Shown one piece after another: positions 18,620 through 27,634 of a DNA stretch of 64,000 nucleotides. Numbering within the stretch: the stretch's first letter is position 1; the number at the start of each line of letters is the position of its first letter. This DNA is from Vibrio zhanjiangensis (GTDB taxonomy: Bacteria > Pseudomonadota > Gammaproteobacteria > Enterobacterales > Vibrionaceae), in NCBI RefSeq assembly GCF_030161235.1, contig NZ_BSPW01000067.1, forward strand, positions 1-64,000, in the 5' to 3' direction. Under the pieces are notes generated by a model. That model did no database searches. It saw nothing but the letters and a program-made list of their open reading frames with translations, and was not told the origin of the DNA. The translations under genes and the position numbers were made by a program.

Positions 18620-20011
18620 TTATTCCTTAAGCGCGTTGTTTTTGGCACCAATGATAGGCCTTAATAAATATTCCATAACGGTTCGCTTCCCTGTAATGAT
18701 ATCTACGGATGCCGTCATGCCCGGTATAATGGGCAATGAATCATCATTATTGAGACTGGTTTCTTTGGTTCTTACCCGTACAAGATAAAAGCTGTTACCC
18801 TCTTCATCGGTTGTTGTATCGGCACTGATGTGTTCAAGGCTACCTTCAAGTCCACCGTATTTAGTAAAATCATATGCGCTAAATTTGACAATCGCATGCA
18901 AATTTGGCCGCAAAAAGGCAATATCTTGTGGCGCTATTTTGGCTTCAACTAACAAAGTGTCTTCACTTGGCACTATCTCTACTATATCCATTCCAGGCTG
19001 TATGACCCCTCCCACGGTATTAATATTGAGTGTTTTGACTGTGCCCATCACTGGTGAAATAACCACAGTACGATTGACTCTATCCTCCAAGCCAACACTC
19101 GACTCAGTAAGGGCGGAGAGCTTATCTTGCGCTTGATTGAGCTTTTCTTGTTGTTCAGATCGAAATTGCTGCGCGGCATCAATGCGATTTAACAGAGCCT
19201 CTTGGATGGCAGATTTGAGCACGGGTACTTTGAGTTCACTAGACGTCATTTCTCTTTGTGTATCATTGACTTGTCGTTGCAATTTCAATAATTCGATTTG
19301 AGGTACTACGCCTTCGTCAGCAAGGGGACGAGTGATCTCAAGCTCTTTTTTGGCAAAGTTGTAGCTTTCACGCAAATTTTTCACTCGCGCTTGGATCTCG
19401 ACCAAATCTTGCTGCTTTTGTTTGACTTGCTGATCAATCAAAGAAATTTGATTGTTTAGGCTAGTGAGGTCTTGTTGGTACTGTGCTCGTTGTCTTGCAA
19501 CCAATTGAGGTTGTTTTTCAACCAAAGATGGTGGGAATGCTAACTTGTTAAAATTAATTTCGACACTTTTTTGCCACAATTGTTGATTGAATTTTTCATT
19601 GACGGTGACGCTGGTTATAGACGCAGAGAGCTGCAAAACACTGGCAGTAAGATTGGCAATTTGCTGTTCACGCTCACGAAAGTCGGACCGAAAACGTGTG
19701 TCATCAATAAGTAGCAGTTGTTGGCCTTTTTGAACTGACTGGCCCTCACGCACTAAGATTTCTTTAACCAGCCCCCCTTCAAGGTTTTGTACTACTTGTA
19801 TTTGAGAAGAGGGGACAACTTTACCTTCTCCGACGGTGACTTTATCTATCTTTGCCCAAGAAGCCCAAACGCTGGCTAGAATTAAAAATAACACCATCAC
19901 CCAAAGCATCACGCGAGCACTGCTGGGCGTATTGAGCAACAAAGCGGCGGTTTTATCATCCACATACTCAAGCTCACTATTAGAAAGTTTGTTGTAGTTA
20001 CCTTGAGTCAT
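18620..20011 (-). CDS. lapC: LapC-type membrane fusion protein (HlyD family)
   Basis: This 463-residue periplasmic adaptor links the LapB transporter to an outer-membrane TolC-like channel. It has a short cytoplasmic N-terminus, one transmembrane helix (about residues 33-52), a lipoyl/barrel-sandwich half (LEGGLVKEILVREGQSVQKGQ would be its core, around 93-113), a long coiled-coil hairpin (about 120-310) and a C-terminal beta domain (VEAKIAPQDIAFLRP). It is the first gene of the minus-strand lap operon. Its start faces the stressosome operon across a 411-base divergent gap. Confidence 0.9.
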   Translation of the reverse strand: MTQGNYNKLSNSELEYVDDKTAALLLNTPSSARVMLWVMVLFLILASVWASWAKIDKVTVGEGKVVPSSQIQVVQNLEGGLVKEILVREGQSVQKGQQLLLIDDTRFRSDFREREQQIANLTASVLQLSASITSVTVNEKFNQQLWQKSVEINFNKLAFPPSLVEKQPQLVARQRAQYQQDLTSLNNQISLIDQQVKQKQQDLVEIQARVKNLRESYNFAKKELEITRPLADEGVVPQIELLKLQRQVNDTQREMTSSELKVPVLKSAIQEALLNRIDAAQQFRSEQQEKLNQAQDKLSALTESSVGLEDRVNRTVVISPVMGTVKTLNINTVGGVIQPGMDIVEIVPSEDTLLVEAKIAPQDIAFLRPNLHAIVKFSAYDFTKYGGLEGSLEHISADTTTDEEGNSFYLVRVRTKETSLNNDDSLPIIPGMTASVDIITGKRTVMEYLLRPIIGAKNNALKE

Positions 20012-20422
20012 CGAACGATTCCTATTGATCTTTTGTATTGTTTTAGTCTTGTCATAAGAATAGCCAATTTTGTCGGGATGCAGTAGTAAGTTATTGGAGT
20101 ATCAAACACTTAAATGAGAGAAAAGTCGTAATTTGTGCGCTGAGTTGGGTCAGTGTTCTACGTTACGGTCAGATTTGAACTAGATCATTTTTGCTGCCGT
20201 AATCTATAGTTGAGTGACTAACTTTATCGATTTTCTAGGTTGTAGGTCGACTCATCAGTATCAGTCCAAAGCGCATTGTTTGTATCTCTCGCACCACCTC
20301 AAGAGCAATACCCACAAATCCCCCCAGTTTGGAAAAAGTACAAACCTTAATATTGCCCATTGCTTTTATTGGCATTGGTCTATTATTGAAAAACACAGTA
20401 TACGAAAGGTGGAGAAGCTGAT
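20012..20422. other. Divergent control region between lap operon and stressosome operon
   Basis: This stretch should contain the promoters of both divergent operons. No convincing operator or hairpin stands out. The rsbR start is supported by AAGGTGGAG shortly before the ATG at 20423. Shared control of the two operons from this region is possible but not shown. Confidence 0.4.
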
Positions 20423-21343
20423 ATGTCACTGGGAAGTGTATTAAATAAAGTTGAGGATACAGATGAACTTCTTAAGCTTCATGATCTTACCGAAGCGGAT
20501 TTAGCACTGATTCGTAAATTTGGTCAAATTATGGAGCCCAAACTAGATGAGTATGTTAAGCACTTTTATGATTGGCTTAGAAATACCCCTGAGTACGAGC
20601 AGTATTTCGATGATGCGCAAAAATTACAACGTGTAAAAACATCCCAGCTCCAGTATTGGAGGACATTTTTTGAGGCTAGGGTAGACAAGGCTTATCTTAA
20701 AGATAGACAAAGGGTCGGAGATGTTCACGCGCGCGTGGGTTTGTCATTGCCGACCTATTTTGCTGGTATGAACATCTCGATGGTGATATTTACCAAAAGA
20801 ATGTACGACGGCAGTTTATACAGTGATGAATACAGCTCATTGGTGACGGCATTTACTAAATTATTGCATTTAGATACCACTATAGTGGTAGACACCTATT
20901 CGCGTTTAATTAATAAACGCATATCTGAACAGAGTGAAGCATTATTAACGATGTCGACACCGGTTACGATGATTTGGCAAGATATTTTGATGTTACCAAT
21001 CGTCGGCATTATTGATTCAAAACGTGCCCAAGATATTATGTCAGCAGTACTTAATAAGATTTCGGAGAATAGAGCCAAAATATTTATTATGGATATTTCT
21101 GGTGTTGCGGTCGTCGATACCGCGGTGGCCAATCACTTTATTAAAATAACGAAAGCAACAAAATTAATGGGTTGTGATTGTCTGGTCTCTGGCGTTTCCC
21201 CCGCAATTGCGCACACAATGGTTCAATTGGGTATCAATGTTGGAGAGGTTCGTACCAATGCAACCTTACGAGATGCGCTAGAAAATGCATTCAAAATTGT
21301 CGGACTGACCGTGAGCGGTTTGAAACACTTTACTCATGAGTAG
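20423..21343 (+). CDS. rsbR: Stressosome scaffold/sensor RsbR with globin sensor domain
   Basis: This 306-residue protein joins an N-terminal globin-coupled sensor domain (about 1-160) to a C-terminal STAS domain (about 185-295). His102 in the sequence VHARVGLSLPTYF is the proximal haem ligand of this globin class, so oxygen or a related gas is the likely signal. In the STAS domain, Thr233 (VVDTAVANH) matches the kinase target Thr205 of Bacillus RsbR, while the Thr171 position is Ser199 (GIIDSKRAQ). RsbR and RsbS build the large stressosome core that holds RsbT. It is the first gene of rsbR-S-T-X-kinase-regulator, with very short gaps or overlaps between genes. Confidence 0.93.
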   Translation: MSLGSVLNKVEDTDELLKLHDLTEADLALIRKFGQIMEPKLDEYVKHFYDWLRNTPEYEQYFDDAQKLQRVKTSQLQYWRTFFEARVDKAYLKDRQRVGDVHARVGLSLPTYFAGMNISMVIFTKRMYDGSLYSDEYSSLVTAFTKLLHLDTTIVVDTYSRLINKRISEQSEALLTMSTPVTMIWQDILMLPIVGIIDSKRAQDIMSAVLNKISENRAKIFIMDISGVAVVDTAVANHFIKITKATKLMGCDCLVSGVSPAIAHTMVQLGINVGEVRTNATLRDALENAFKIVGLTVSGLKHFTHE

Positions 21344-21355
21344 TGAGTGATGACG

Positions 21356-21703
21356 ATGCAAAGTGCGATTTCAATTTCCAAACTACAAGATGTGTTGATC
21401 GCTTCTATTCAAGTTGATCTCACCGAAAGCACGCTGAGAGATTTCAGCCTTGATCTTTTAGATGCGGTGAAATCGACCAGAGCGAAAGGGGTCATGATTG
21501 AGCTATCGGGAGTAAAAACGCTGGATGGAGAAAGTATGCACCGCCTGTGCGATTTAGTGAAAACCGTAGAAGTAATGGGGCGACGCTGCATACTCGTTGG
21601 TCTTCGACCGGGGGTTGTAATAGGCCTTATGGACATCGGTATTGATATCGCCTCAACTCAGTGTGTTGCTGATTTAGAGAAGGGGTTTCTTTATTTGGAA
21701 TGA
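21356..21703 (+). CDS. rsbS: Stressosome scaffold RsbS (STAS domain)
   Basis: This 115-residue single STAS-domain protein forms the stressosome core with RsbR. The likely phosphorylated serine is Ser60 in LDGESMHRL, equivalent to Ser59 in Bacillus RsbS. The frame is open from a GTG at 21347, but the start is probably the ATG at 21356 (MQSAISISKL), with ATG 21350 an alternative. It follows rsbR by 12 bases. Phosphorylation of RsbS and RsbR by RsbT under stress releases RsbT in the known systems. Confidence 0.9.
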   Translation: MQSAISISKLQDVLIASIQVDLTESTLRDFSLDLLDAVKSTRAKGVMIELSGVKTLDGESMHRLCDLVKTVEVMGRRCILVGLRPGVVIGLMDIGIDIASTQCVADLEKGFLYLE

Positions 21704-21728
21704 TGATGGCTAGTCATGGAAAAGAAAT

Positions 21729-22139
21729 ATGGTAGAGGTGGTCAGGAGCCTACAAACCTATTACATAGCATCAGAAACCGACGTGATGAGTGCGGTGATG
21801 GGATGTTACAACATAGCGCGTGAGTTGGGCTTTGATGAAGGGCGAGTCAGTGAAATATCTACGTCGGTATCAGAGTTGGCAATGAACGTGGTGAAGTACG
21901 CAGAGTTTGGTTGGGTAGAGCTTTCTGAACTGACAAACGGCAAAACAATTGGTCTGAGAGTAACCGTTCGAGATAAAGGGACGGGGATCTGCAACGTTGA
22001 AGATGCGCTCAGGGACCACTACAGTACAGGGCAGTCATTAGGGCTTGGTTTGCCAGGAGTGAAACGTATGATGGATAGCTTTGAATTGACGACCGAGTTA
22101 GATAAAGGCACCACGATTGTTGCCGAAAAGTGGGTGTGA
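21729..22139 (+). CDS. rsbT: Stressosome switch kinase RsbT
   Basis: This 136-residue GHKL-fold serine/threonine kinase phosphorylates RsbS and RsbR. The N box is SELAMNVVKYA, the G1 box DKGTGI and the G2 box SLGLGLPGVKRMMD, all intact. The start ATG at 21729 follows a purine-rich GGAAAAGAAAT. In Bacillus, freed RsbT activates the RsbU phosphatase. No rsbU or sigma-B is present here, so by analogy with other Gram-negative stressosome loci the output is probably the downstream hybrid kinase. That step is inference. Confidence 0.92.
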   Translation: MVEVVRSLQTYYIASETDVMSAVMGCYNIARELGFDEGRVSEISTSVSELAMNVVKYAEFGWVELSELTNGKTIGLRVTVRDKGTGICNVEDALRDHYSTGQSLGLGLPGVKRMMDSFELTTELDKGTTIVAEKWV

Positions 22140-22141
22140 CG

Positions 22142-22726
22142 ATGGGGTTTGACTTTGTTACTGTCAATGATCCTTGTAGCGGTGAATATGTTTCTGGCGA
22201 TGGGGTTGTGATTCACGAATTTGAGCATGGGCTTTTGGTCGTCATTATTGATGTTCTAGGTCATGGTGAAAAAGCAGCGCAAACCGCAAGAGCAATGGAG
22301 TCATACATCAAAGAGCTCTGCTCCAGTGATATCGTGTGGTTGATGGAAAAAGTGCATGAACATTTTTTAACATCTCAAGGTGCGGCAATAACAATGGTTT
22401 ATTTCGACCGATTAACACACCAGTTCAAAGGGGTCGCGATTGGCAACACCTTGGTACGCCGCTGCGGAGAAGAGTGGCAATCGTATCAAGCCCAACCCGG
22501 TGTGGTCGGAGAGTTATTGCCAACACTCAAACCGTTTCACGATGTTTTTAAAGATGGTGATACGTTTCTCTTTACCACCGATGGCATCAAGGAAAATATC
22601 GATCCAGAATCCTGCCGAAGCTTTCAATATCATTCCCTTGGTTCGTTTACTCACTTCTTAACCACCAATTTTGGTAAGTCTTATGATGATTCAACGGTAA
22701 TTGCAGTTAGGTACTATTATGACTGA
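22142..22726 (+). CDS. rsbX: Stressosome phosphatase RsbX (PP2C-like)
   Basis: This 194-residue protein is a PP2C/SpoIIE-type phosphatase that resets RsbS and RsbR after stress. Metal-binding aspartates appear in IIDVLGHGEKAA, TTDGIKENI and the C-terminal DDSTVIAV. The start is the ATG at 22142, two bases after the rsbT stop. An upstream in-frame GTG at 22130 would lie inside rsbT. Its end overlaps the start of the kinase gene by eight bases, so it is co-translated with it. Confidence 0.9.
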   Translation: MGFDFVTVNDPCSGEYVSGDGVVIHEFEHGLLVVIIDVLGHGEKAAQTARAMESYIKELCSSDIVWLMEKVHEHFLTSQGAAITMVYFDRLTHQFKGVAIGNTLVRRCGEEWQSYQAQPGVVGELLPTLKPFHDVFKDGDTFLFTTDGIKENIDPESCRSFQYHSLGSFTHFLTTNFGKSYDDSTVIAVRYYYD

Positions 22727-25700
22727 ATCGATCTCTTTAGCCTTGACAAACAATGAAAGTAGCCGTTTTTTGATTCGCCAGCGATTACTATCCATTTTGC
22801 AAACCTTTGGCTATGATGCCTGTCGATGCGACATTCATATGCTGCGTATCGGCGAGTTTGTCCGTATTACCCTCACAGGTATTCAACGTTTTACTTTGAA
22901 GTTCGAGTTAGCTCATGACAGCGTGAAAGTCATTCTTGCCAGCCCAGAGCTTGATCCGCAAACTTGCTCATTCCCTGCTTGTGTTCATACATTTCACCAT
23001 GATAAGGCCATCGGCGTCGCTATTCCTTCATTAGTTCCACTGTCTGATGAGATTTTAAACCAACTGACACAGTTTTTGGCGAAGCAGAGCCGAGATGAGT
23101 TGATGTCGGAATTGAAAGCGAAAAACCAAGAATTAGCCGAACATCAAGCTGGGCTAGAGAAAGAAATTGAGCTGCGTACCTCAGACCTTAAAGCCAGCGA
23201 AGAGTTGTCGCGCACGATTATTGATGGCGCACCATCAAGTGTCGCTATTGTGGATGAATCCCTGTCTATCTCACTGTGGAATAGTACTGCGCAAAACGTA
23301 TATGGTTACAGCAGTGAAGAGGTAGCAGGAGAGAATATTTTAACGTTGCTCAATATGAGTTTGCCTGATGCACTTTCACATGTGCTCTCTGCCCCTCTGT
23401 TATTACAAAATCAGCCTGACGTTGAGGGCGGATTCTTCGAAGTTGAAACGACAACGAAAGAAGGACACATGGTGCCGATCGATTTGGGGGTCTCCATCTT
23501 TGAGCTCAATGGAGCGTGCCACGCGGCGTTGTTTCTACGTGATGTCACCTCAAGAAAGGCGGTGGAAAAAGAGCTTAATGACGCCAAAGCGAAAGCGGAA
23601 GAGGCGGTTGAAGTGAAATCGATGTTCTTGGCCAACATGAGCCATGAAATACGCACGCCGATGAACGCCATCATCGGAATGTCGCACTTAGCGTTAAAAA
23701 CCGACCTTACCCCCAAGCAGCATGATTATGTCTCCAAAATTCACAGTTCAGCGACACTTTTACTTGGCATCATCAATGACATTCTCGACTTCAGCAAAAT
23801 TGAAGCGGGTAAGCTAAGCATCGAAACAACGGAATTCTATCTCGACGACGTGCTGCATAACGTTTCGATGGTGACAGGACAGAAAGCATTTGAGAAAGGG
23901 TTAGAACTGATCTTTGATTTACCACGGGAGACGCCTCGATGTTTGATCGGCGATCCTCTGCGTTTGGGGCAAATCATCATCAACTTAGTCAATAACTCGG
24001 TTAAGTTTACTGAGAAAGGTGAAATCACAGTCGCCGTGCACCACATTAGAAATGTTGAAGATTCGGTGGAACTTGAATTTCGTATTTCGGATACCGGCAT
24101 TGGTATGACGGATAAACAGATGAAAAGCCTGTTCACTGCTTTTACGCAAGCCGATGGCAGTACCACACGAAAATATGGTGGGACGGGCTTAGGCCTTTCA
24201 ATTTGCCGCCGACTGGTGGAGTTAATGGGCGGCCAAATTCGAGTCGAAAGTGAAGCGGGCAAAGGCAGCCATTTCATTTTCAATGTGCTGGTGAAAGCCG
24301 ATCCTGCCAATAGCTCGGTACCAAGCATTGTGCCTCAGTCTCTGGAAAAAATACGCATTCTTGTGGTGGATGATAATGAGCATGCACTCGAAATTATGCA
24401 AGAAATGCTCAGTACCTTGCCCGGCAAAGTGGAGCTCGCCAACTCAGGTCAACAAGCGGTGGACTACATACGGCAAGCTTCGGAACAGCGTGAAAAGTTT
24501 GATTTGATTTTTATGGATTGGAACATGCCAGAAATGGACGGCATAGAAACCAGCCGTTTGATTCGAGAATCCTTCGCCAGTGAGTATCAACCGCAAATCG
24601 TTATTGTAACGGCCTATGACAAAGAAGACGTATTGGACGCAACAGATGATCTTGATATCGCGGGTTCTCTCTCTAAGCCGGTGGGGCAATCTTACCTTTT
24701 TGATGTGCTGGTCGAGTTGTTTGGTCGTGATAAAAATCCAACTGCGCAAGTTCGTAAGAAAGATCTACCCACTCATGACAGTAAAAATGATCTCAAAGGG
24801 CTGAAAGTTCTGCTCACTGAAGATAATGAAATCAATCAACAGATTGCTGTTGAGTTGATGGAAGGCAATGGTTTAGTGGTCACAGTGGCTAATAATGGCC
24901 AAGAAGCACTCGATCATTTAGAAGCCATGGAAAAAGGCGAATCGCACTTTGATATCGTCTTCATGGACTTACAAATGCCCGTTTTGGATGGTTATGAAGC
25001 CAGCCATAGAATTCGCGCTAACTCAAGTTACGATACCATTCCGCTTATCGCGATGACGGCCCATGCCATGGTGGAAGAACGCGAACGTTGTTTAAACTTA
25101 GGGATGAATGATCATATTTCAAAACCGATTGACCCTGAGATATTGTTCAACACCATTAGGAAATGGTGTCCACGAATGCCAAACGAAAAAGAGGAACCTC
25201 CTGTTGATGTTGAACAATCTCAAGCTCAACAGATTGATTTATCTATCGAATCCGCTTCTACGCCCAAGCCGACGGAGACGCTGACACTAGAAACATTGGA
25301 ATCACTCGATTACAAGAATGGACTACTCAGAGTGGCGGGAAATCAAACACTTTATCGCCGGCTCTTGTCACAGCTCATGGATAAAGAGATCTCTGCACCA
25401 GAAAGACTCACTATTGCGCTGGATAAGCAAGATACTGAGCAAGCCACTATTATTGCCCATTCTCTGAAAGGCTCGGCCTCTAATTTAGGTGCGATACGCT
25501 TGTCGGATATTGCTTCACGCTTGGAAATGGCGATACAGCATGGCAAAGAAAGAGTGGAGATCGATAAGTTGAACGAGGAGCTGAATGGATATCTAGAGCA
25601 CTTTTTTCAGGATCTGGCGTTGGCATTAGGCAGACCAAAGCCAAGTAGCGATAAGCGATTGGAAGTAAAAGATGAAGAGCTAATGATTATCCACACCTTA

Positions 25701-25916
25701 GACGGCCTGCTGGACAGTTTAGACGCTTATGCGATCGAGTTTCTTGACGAGCACCACGCTCTACTCGACACTTTACTAAAGTCTGAGGATTTTGATGCGT
25801 GCTGCCGTTGCGTAAATGACTATGATTTTGAGTCAGCGAGTAAATCACTGAGAAAGGCCATGAGTACTTATTCTTTAGATCTTGGGAAGCTTTCGGGAGA
25901 GGAAAATGGAAGGTAA
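22719..25916 (+). CDS. Hybrid histidine kinase with PAS, two receivers and HPt
   Basis: This 1065-residue cytoplasmic hybrid kinase lacks membrane segments. In order it has an N-terminal region of RsbT/RsbX-associated type (about 1-130), a coiled coil (about 133-160), PAS (about 165-285), HisKA with His309 (MSHEIRTPMNA), HATPase (about 410-530), REC1 with Asp600 (FMDWNMPEMDG), REC2 with Asp750 (FMDLQMPVLDG) and HPt with His914 (AHSLKGSASNLGA), then an unassigned tail. The start is the ATG at 22719, overlapping the end of rsbX. The gene overlaps the HD-GYP regulator gene by 11 bases. The lack of a membrane sensor fits input from the cytoplasmic stressosome, probably through RsbT. Confidence 0.92.
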   Translation: MTESISLALTNNESSRFLIRQRLLSILQTFGYDACRCDIHMLRIGEFVRITLTGIQRFTLKFELAHDSVKVILASPELDPQTCSFPACVHTFHHDKAIGVAIPSLVPLSDEILNQLTQFLAKQSRDELMSELKAKNQELAEHQAGLEKEIELRTSDLKASEELSRTIIDGAPSSVAIVDESLSISLWNSTAQNVYGYSSEEVAGENILTLLNMSLPDALSHVLSAPLLLQNQPDVEGGFFEVETTTKEGHMVPIDLGVSIFELNGACHAALFLRDVTSRKAVEKELNDAKAKAEEAVEVKSMFLANMSHEIRTPMNAIIGMSHLALKTDLTPKQHDYVSKIHSSATLLLGIINDILDFSKIEAGKLSIETTEFYLDDVLHNVSMVTGQKAFEKGLELIFDLPRETPRCLIGDPLRLGQIIINLVNNSVKFTEKGEITVAVHHIRNVEDSVELEFRISDTGIGMTDKQMKSLFTAFTQADGSTTRKYGGTGLGLSICRRLVELMGGQIRVESEAGKGSHFIFNVLVKADPANSSVPSIVPQSLEKIRILVVDDNEHALEIMQEMLSTLPGKVELANSGQQAVDYIRQASEQREKFDLIFMDWNMPEMDGIETSRLIRESFASEYQPQIVIVTAYDKEDVLDATDDLDIAGSLSKPVGQSYLFDVLVELFGRDKNPTAQVRKKDLPTHDSKNDLKGLKVLLTEDNEINQQIAVELMEGNGLVVTVANNGQEALDHLEAMEKGESHFDIVFMDLQMPVLDGYEASHRIRANSSYDTIPLIAMTAHAMVEERERCLNLGMNDHISKPIDPEILFNTIRKWCPRMPNEKEEPPVDVEQSQAQQIDLSIESASTPKPTETLTLETLESLDYKNGLLRVAGNQTLYRRLLSQLMDKEISAPERLTIALDKQDTEQATIIAHSLKGSASNLGAIRLSDIASRLEMAIQHGKERVEIDKLNEELNGYLEHFFQDLALALGRPKPSSDKRLEVKDEELMIIHTLDGLLDSLDAYAIEFLDEHHALLDTLLKSEDFDACCRCVNDYDFESASKSLRKAMSTYSLDLGKLSGEENGR

Positions 25917-27030
25917 TCGTGACACCGTATTGGTGGTGGATGATAACTCTGAAAATCGCTCCCTACTTAATGGTTTACTCAGCTCAACCTATCGACTATT
26001 GATTGCCACCAATGGTATGCAGGCAATTTCTGCGTGCCAGTCTCACCAGCCTGATATTGTACTTCTTGACATCATGATGCCAGAGATGGATGGCTATGAA
26101 GTGTGTATTCAACTTAAAGCCGACCCCAGAACTGCACACATTCCGATAATCTTCCTGACCGCAAAATCGCAGATTGAAGATGAGCAAAAAGGTTTCGATG
26201 TCGGAGCGGTGGATTACATCTTAAAACCGATCAGCCCACCCATTTTAATGTCTCGTGTTCGTAATCATCTCAAACTCAAACACGCGATGGAGGAGCTGGC
26301 GCAGCAAAATACAGTGTTGGAAGACAAAGTGAAAGCCAGAACCCACGAGCTGGAATCCCTGCAAGATGCCACGATTGGCGCGATGGCATCTCTGGCCGAA
26401 ACACGTGACAATGAAACCGGCAATCACATTCGTCGGACTCAGCACTATATTCGTTTGTTAGGCGAACAACTGATTCGAGAAGGACTGTTTTTAGACCAAC
26501 TCAATGAGAGTACGTTGGATGTATTGTTTAAGTCGGCCCCTCTGCATGATATCGGAAAAGTCGGCATCCCTGATGACGTGTTGCTAAAGCCAGGTGAGCT
26601 TACGGACCAGGAGTTTGAGATCATGAAAAGACATACCGAGCTTGGTAAACTCGTGATCGAAACTGTGGAAGAGTCGATTGATTTTCAATGTGATTTCTTA
26701 GTGTACGCCAAAGAAATTGCCTATTCTCACCAAGAAAAGTGGGATGGTTCTGGCTATCCACAGAAACTCAAAGGGGAGGCAATTCCGCTGAGTGCCCGTA
26801 TGATGGCGGTTGTAGACGTGTATGATGCGTTGATTTCTCATCGTGTCTACAAACCTGCATTGAGCCATGAAAAAGCGGTATCGATCATTTCAGAGGGCAG
26901 AGGAAGCCATTTTGACCCAAGAATCGTTGACTCGTTTGTGAACATTCATGAGCAATTTAGAGATGTCGCAGCAAGATTTAGCAATGACGAACATCACCAC
27001 CAAAACCACGGGAGTAATGAAGGTTTTTGA
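25906..27030 (+). CDS. Response regulator with HD-GYP c-di-GMP phosphodiesterase
   Basis: This 374-residue protein has an N-terminal receiver domain with phosphoacceptor Asp55 (LLDIMMPEMDG), a linking coiled coil (about 130-160) and an HD-GYP domain (about 165-365). The catalytic HD pair is His214-Asp215 (LHDIGKVG) and the GYP motif is GSGYP at 281-285, both intact, so it should hydrolyse c-di-GMP. The ATG at 25906 follows GGGAGAGG and lies inside the end of the kinase gene. It is the probable output of the stressosome operon. A broken receiver-domain fragment follows directly. Confidence 0.92.
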   Translation: MEGNRDTVLVVDDNSENRSLLNGLLSSTYRLLIATNGMQAISACQSHQPDIVLLDIMMPEMDGYEVCIQLKADPRTAHIPIIFLTAKSQIEDEQKGFDVGAVDYILKPISPPILMSRVRNHLKLKHAMEELAQQNTVLEDKVKARTHELESLQDATIGAMASLAETRDNETGNHIRRTQHYIRLLGEQLIREGLFLDQLNESTLDVLFKSAPLHDIGKVGIPDDVLLKPGELTDQEFEIMKRHTELGKLVIETVEESIDFQCDFLVYAKEIAYSHQEKWDGSGYPQKLKGEAIPLSARMMAVVDVYDALISHRVYKPALSHEKAVSIISEGRGSHFDPRIVDSFVNIHEQFRDVAARFSNDEHHHQNHGSNEGF

Positions 27031-27043
27031 CCTGACCCAACAA

Positions 27044-27130
27044 AATATTCTGATGCCAGAAATGGATGGTTTTGAAGTATGTCGAAGACTAAAACATGAT
27101 TCAGAAACCTCTCACATCCCCGTTATTTTT
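27044..27130 (+). pseudogene. Remnant of a second receiver domain
   Basis: Translated in frame, this short stretch reads ILMPEMDGFEVCRRLKHD, then ETSHIPVIF, which is the central part of a receiver domain like that of the preceding regulator (MMPEMDGYEVC and HIPIIFLTA). The phosphoacceptor Asp is replaced by Asn in QNILMPEM, and the sequence ends soon after at a stop at 27164-27166. It has no beginning or end of a domain. It looks like the remains of a lost second response-regulator gene. Confidence 0.7.
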
Positions 27131-27250
27131 TCTTGTTTGGCGAAAACAATTTTCTTTAGCGCTTAATAAAACACTACTGACAGGTTTTGACAGTGATGTG
27201 GATTATATTAGCGCCACTGTTCACTTACTTTGTCCAAATGAGGAAATAAA

Positions 27251-27628
27251 ATGTTGATGATGGATTCAGTTGTTCTTTACGTACAAGATGTTCAGGTTAG
27301 CCAAGACTTTTACACTCAAATTCTTGGTTGTGATTCGAAGGCCTTGTCAGCGACTTGTGTGGAAATCATATTTGCCAACGATACAAGGGTGCTGCTAAAA
27401 CAGAGCAAAAGTGTGGTGCCAGAGAGCCAAGTCACGGGCGGGGGCAGTGAGTTGTCCATTTTAGTTGCAGACCAAATAACGTTTCAGGCGCTCTACCAAA
27501 GCTGGAAAACACAGTCCGTTGAATTTGCCCAGCAGCCAGCGGAATTGCCTTTCGGCATGAGCTTCGTTGCGCAGGACCCTGATGAGCATCGTATTCGAGT
27601 CACGCTTCTCAACAAGATTGCAGCCTAG
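27251..27628 (+). CDS. VOC (glyoxalase/bleomycin-resistance fold) family protein
   Basis: This 125-residue protein has the paired beta-alpha-beta-beta-beta modules of the vicinal oxygen chelate superfamily. It opens with DSVVLYVQDVQVSQDFYTQ and closes with FVAQDPDEHRIRVTLL, both typical. The ATG at 27251 follows GAGGAAATAAA, a good ribosome site. Members range from glyoxalases to dioxygenases and antibiotic-binding proteins, and no specific substrate can be given. It converges on an unknown minus-strand gene that ends six bases later. Confidence 0.85.
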   Translation: MLMMDSVVLYVQDVQVSQDFYTQILGCDSKALSATCVEIIFANDTRVLLKQSKSVVPESQVTGGGSELSILVADQITFQALYQSWKTQSVEFAQQPAELPFGMSFVAQDPDEHRIRVTLLNKIAA

Positions 27629-27634
27629 TCTAGA

